A stretch of DNA of 64,000 bases from Pseudomonas corrugata. Its GTDB lineage: Bacteria > Pseudomonadota > Gammaproteobacteria > Pseudomonadales > Pseudomonadaceae. The stretch covers positions 264,407 to 328,406 of the forward strand of contig NZ_LHVK01000005.1 of the NCBI RefSeq assembly GCF_001269905.1, read 5' to 3'. Positions 62,765-64,000 of this stretch are shown here, in pieces; within the stretch, counting starts at the first letter, position 1, and every line of letters starts with the position of its first letter. Under the pieces are notes generated by a model. That model was not told the origin of the DNA. It was given only the letters and a program-made list of their open reading frames with translations, and made no database searches. The position numbers were made by a program, and so were the translations under genes.

Positions 62765-64000
62765 TCGAAACGGCATGGTTCCGGCGAAGCCCATCGACAA
62801 CTGACCCACCGCCATCGCGAGCAAGCTCGGCTCCCACAGAGATTGGCGGCGAACACCAGTCTCTCGCACATGCAGGACGCATTGTGGGAGCAAGGCTTGC
62901 CCGCGATGACGGAGGCACTGGCAACCTCTCCTGCAACTGACCCACCGCTTCGCGAGCAGGCTCGCTCACACAGAGATTGGCGGCGAACACCAGTCTCTCG
63001 CACATGCAGGACGCATTGTGGGAGCAAGGCTTGCCCGCGATGACGGAGGCACTGGCAACCTCTCCTGCAACTGACCCACCGCTTCGCGAGCAGGCTCGCT
63101 CCCACGGAGATTGGCGGCGAACACTAGTCTCTCGCACATGCAGGAAGCATTGTGGGAGCAAGGCTTGCCCGCGATGACGGCGGCACTGGCAACCTCTCCT
63201 GCAACTGACCCACCGCTTCGCGAGCAGGCTCGTTCCCACAGAGATTGGCGGTGAACACCAGTCTCTCGCACATGCAGGAAGCATTGTGGGAGCAAGGCTT
63301 GCCCGCGATGACGGAGGCACTGGCAACCTCTCCTGCAACTGACCCACCGCTTCGCGAGCAGGCTCGCTCACACAGAGATTGGCGGTGAACACTAGTCTCT
63401 CGCACATGCAGGACGCATTGTGGGAGCAAGGCTTGCCCGCGATGACGGCGGCACTGGCAACCTCTCCTGCAACTGACCCACCGCTTCGCGAGCAGGCTCG
63501 CTCCCACGGAGATTGGCGGTGAACACTAGTCTCTCGCACATGCAGGACGCATTGTGGGAGCAAGGCTTGCCCGCGATGACGGCGGCACTGGCAACCTCTC
63601 CTGCAACTGACCCACCGCTTCGCGAGCAGGCTCGCTCCCACGGAGATTGGCGGCGAACACTAGTCTCTCGCACATGCAGGACGCATTGTGGGAGCAAGGC
63701 TTGCCCGCGATGACGGAGGCACTGGCAACCTCTCCTGCAACTGACCCACCGCTTCGCGAGCAGGCTCGCTCCCACAGAGATTGGCGGCGAACACTAGTCT
63801 CTCGCACATGCAGGAAGCATTGTGGGAGCAAGGCTTGCCCGCGATGACGGCGGCACTGGCAACCGCTCCTGCAACTGACCCATCGCCATCGCGAGCAAGC
63901 TCGGCTCCCACAGAGATTGGCGGCGAACACTAGTCTCTCGCACATGCAGGAAGCATTGTGGGAGCAAGGCTTGCCCGCGATGACGGCGGCACTGGCAACC
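62765..64000. repeat. tandem REPIN array, 134-bp period
   Basis: After a truncated REPIN (right half 62810-62838) there are eight complete REPINs in direct tandem, starting at 62884, 63018, 63152, 63286, 63420, 63554, 63688 and 63822, and a ninth cut by the window end at 63958. Each is GTGGGAGCAAGGCTTGCCCG...CGATGA, a spacer, CGCGAGCAGGCTCGCTCCCA, followed by a 46-nt linker. The period is exactly 134 nt seven times, then 136 nt. Nothing else is in this stretch. Confidence 0.93.

Noticed and set aside
62619..63641. Long minus-strand open frame of 340 codons with repeated MGASLLAKRW / CVLHVRETSV peptides
   Set aside because: It is read-through of the tandem REPIN array; the 134-bp period is not a multiple of three, and the frame is open only because the REP sequence lacks stops.
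62765..64000. CRISPR-like regular repeat
   Set aside because: The 134-bp unit is nearly identical throughout, with inverted REP arms; there are no short repeats with unique spacers and no cas genes.

Overview
The window is a stretch of a Pseudomonas chromosome, most likely from the P. fluorescens complex. The evidence is high GC, a complete algD-8-44-K-E-G-X-L-I-J-F-A alginate operon, the dauBAR D-arginine genes, an Aap-type amino-acid transporter, and many REP/REPIN palindromes of the GTGGGAGC...GCTCCCAC type. No tRNA, rRNA, CRISPR array, insertion sequence or prophage was seen.

Layout. 1-1553: mltF. 1754-7846, minus strand: the housekeeping block lepA-lepB-rnc-era-recO-pdxJ, flanked on both sides by the same kind of REP pair and not attached to algU-mucABD as in P. 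aeruginosa. 8158-12973: lptF-lptG (minus) divergent from pepA-holC-DUF (plus). 13209-21412: valS, rlmF, a HU gene, ndpA-glutaredoxin, a GST-like gene, a GIY-YIG protein and a SnoaL-like protein. 21501-24436: a GntR regulator with an MFS transporter, divergent from an mqsR-mqsA toxin-antitoxin locus whose toxin gene is frameshifted. 24500-28661: aapJQMP. 29136-31350: a carboxylesterase and rhlB. 31476-35317: dauB, dauA, dauR and a divergent arginine-type binding protein, with a shared candidate operator in front of dauB and the binding protein. 35550-40963: moaCDE, a PIN-PhoH protein, a degenerate polysaccharide deacetylase and yaaA. 41775-58403: the alginate operon. 58504-61266: a solitary TccC-like (Rhs/Tc toxin C component) gene with a polyproline linker and a C-terminal domain carrying ADP-ribosyltransferase motifs. 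61434-62764: a small membrane protein and an SDR. 62765-64000: a tandem array of REPINs with a 134-bp period that runs off the window.

How the parts work together. AlgA and AlgD make GDP-mannuronate. Alg8/Alg44 polymerise it and export it across the inner membrane. AlgK, AlgX, AlgG and AlgL form the periplasmic scaffold, with AlgI/J/F/X acetylating the polymer and AlgE exporting it. The dau genes convert D-arginine to L-arginine by coupled dehydrogenases, with the binding protein presumably feeding uptake.

The most unusual items are the TccC/SpvB-like toxin next to algA, a REPIN inserted in frame in the signal-peptide region of algK, the frameshifted mqsR with its palindromic operator intact, the dau operator pair, and the tandem REPIN array. 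All functional statements come from reading motifs; no database search was run.
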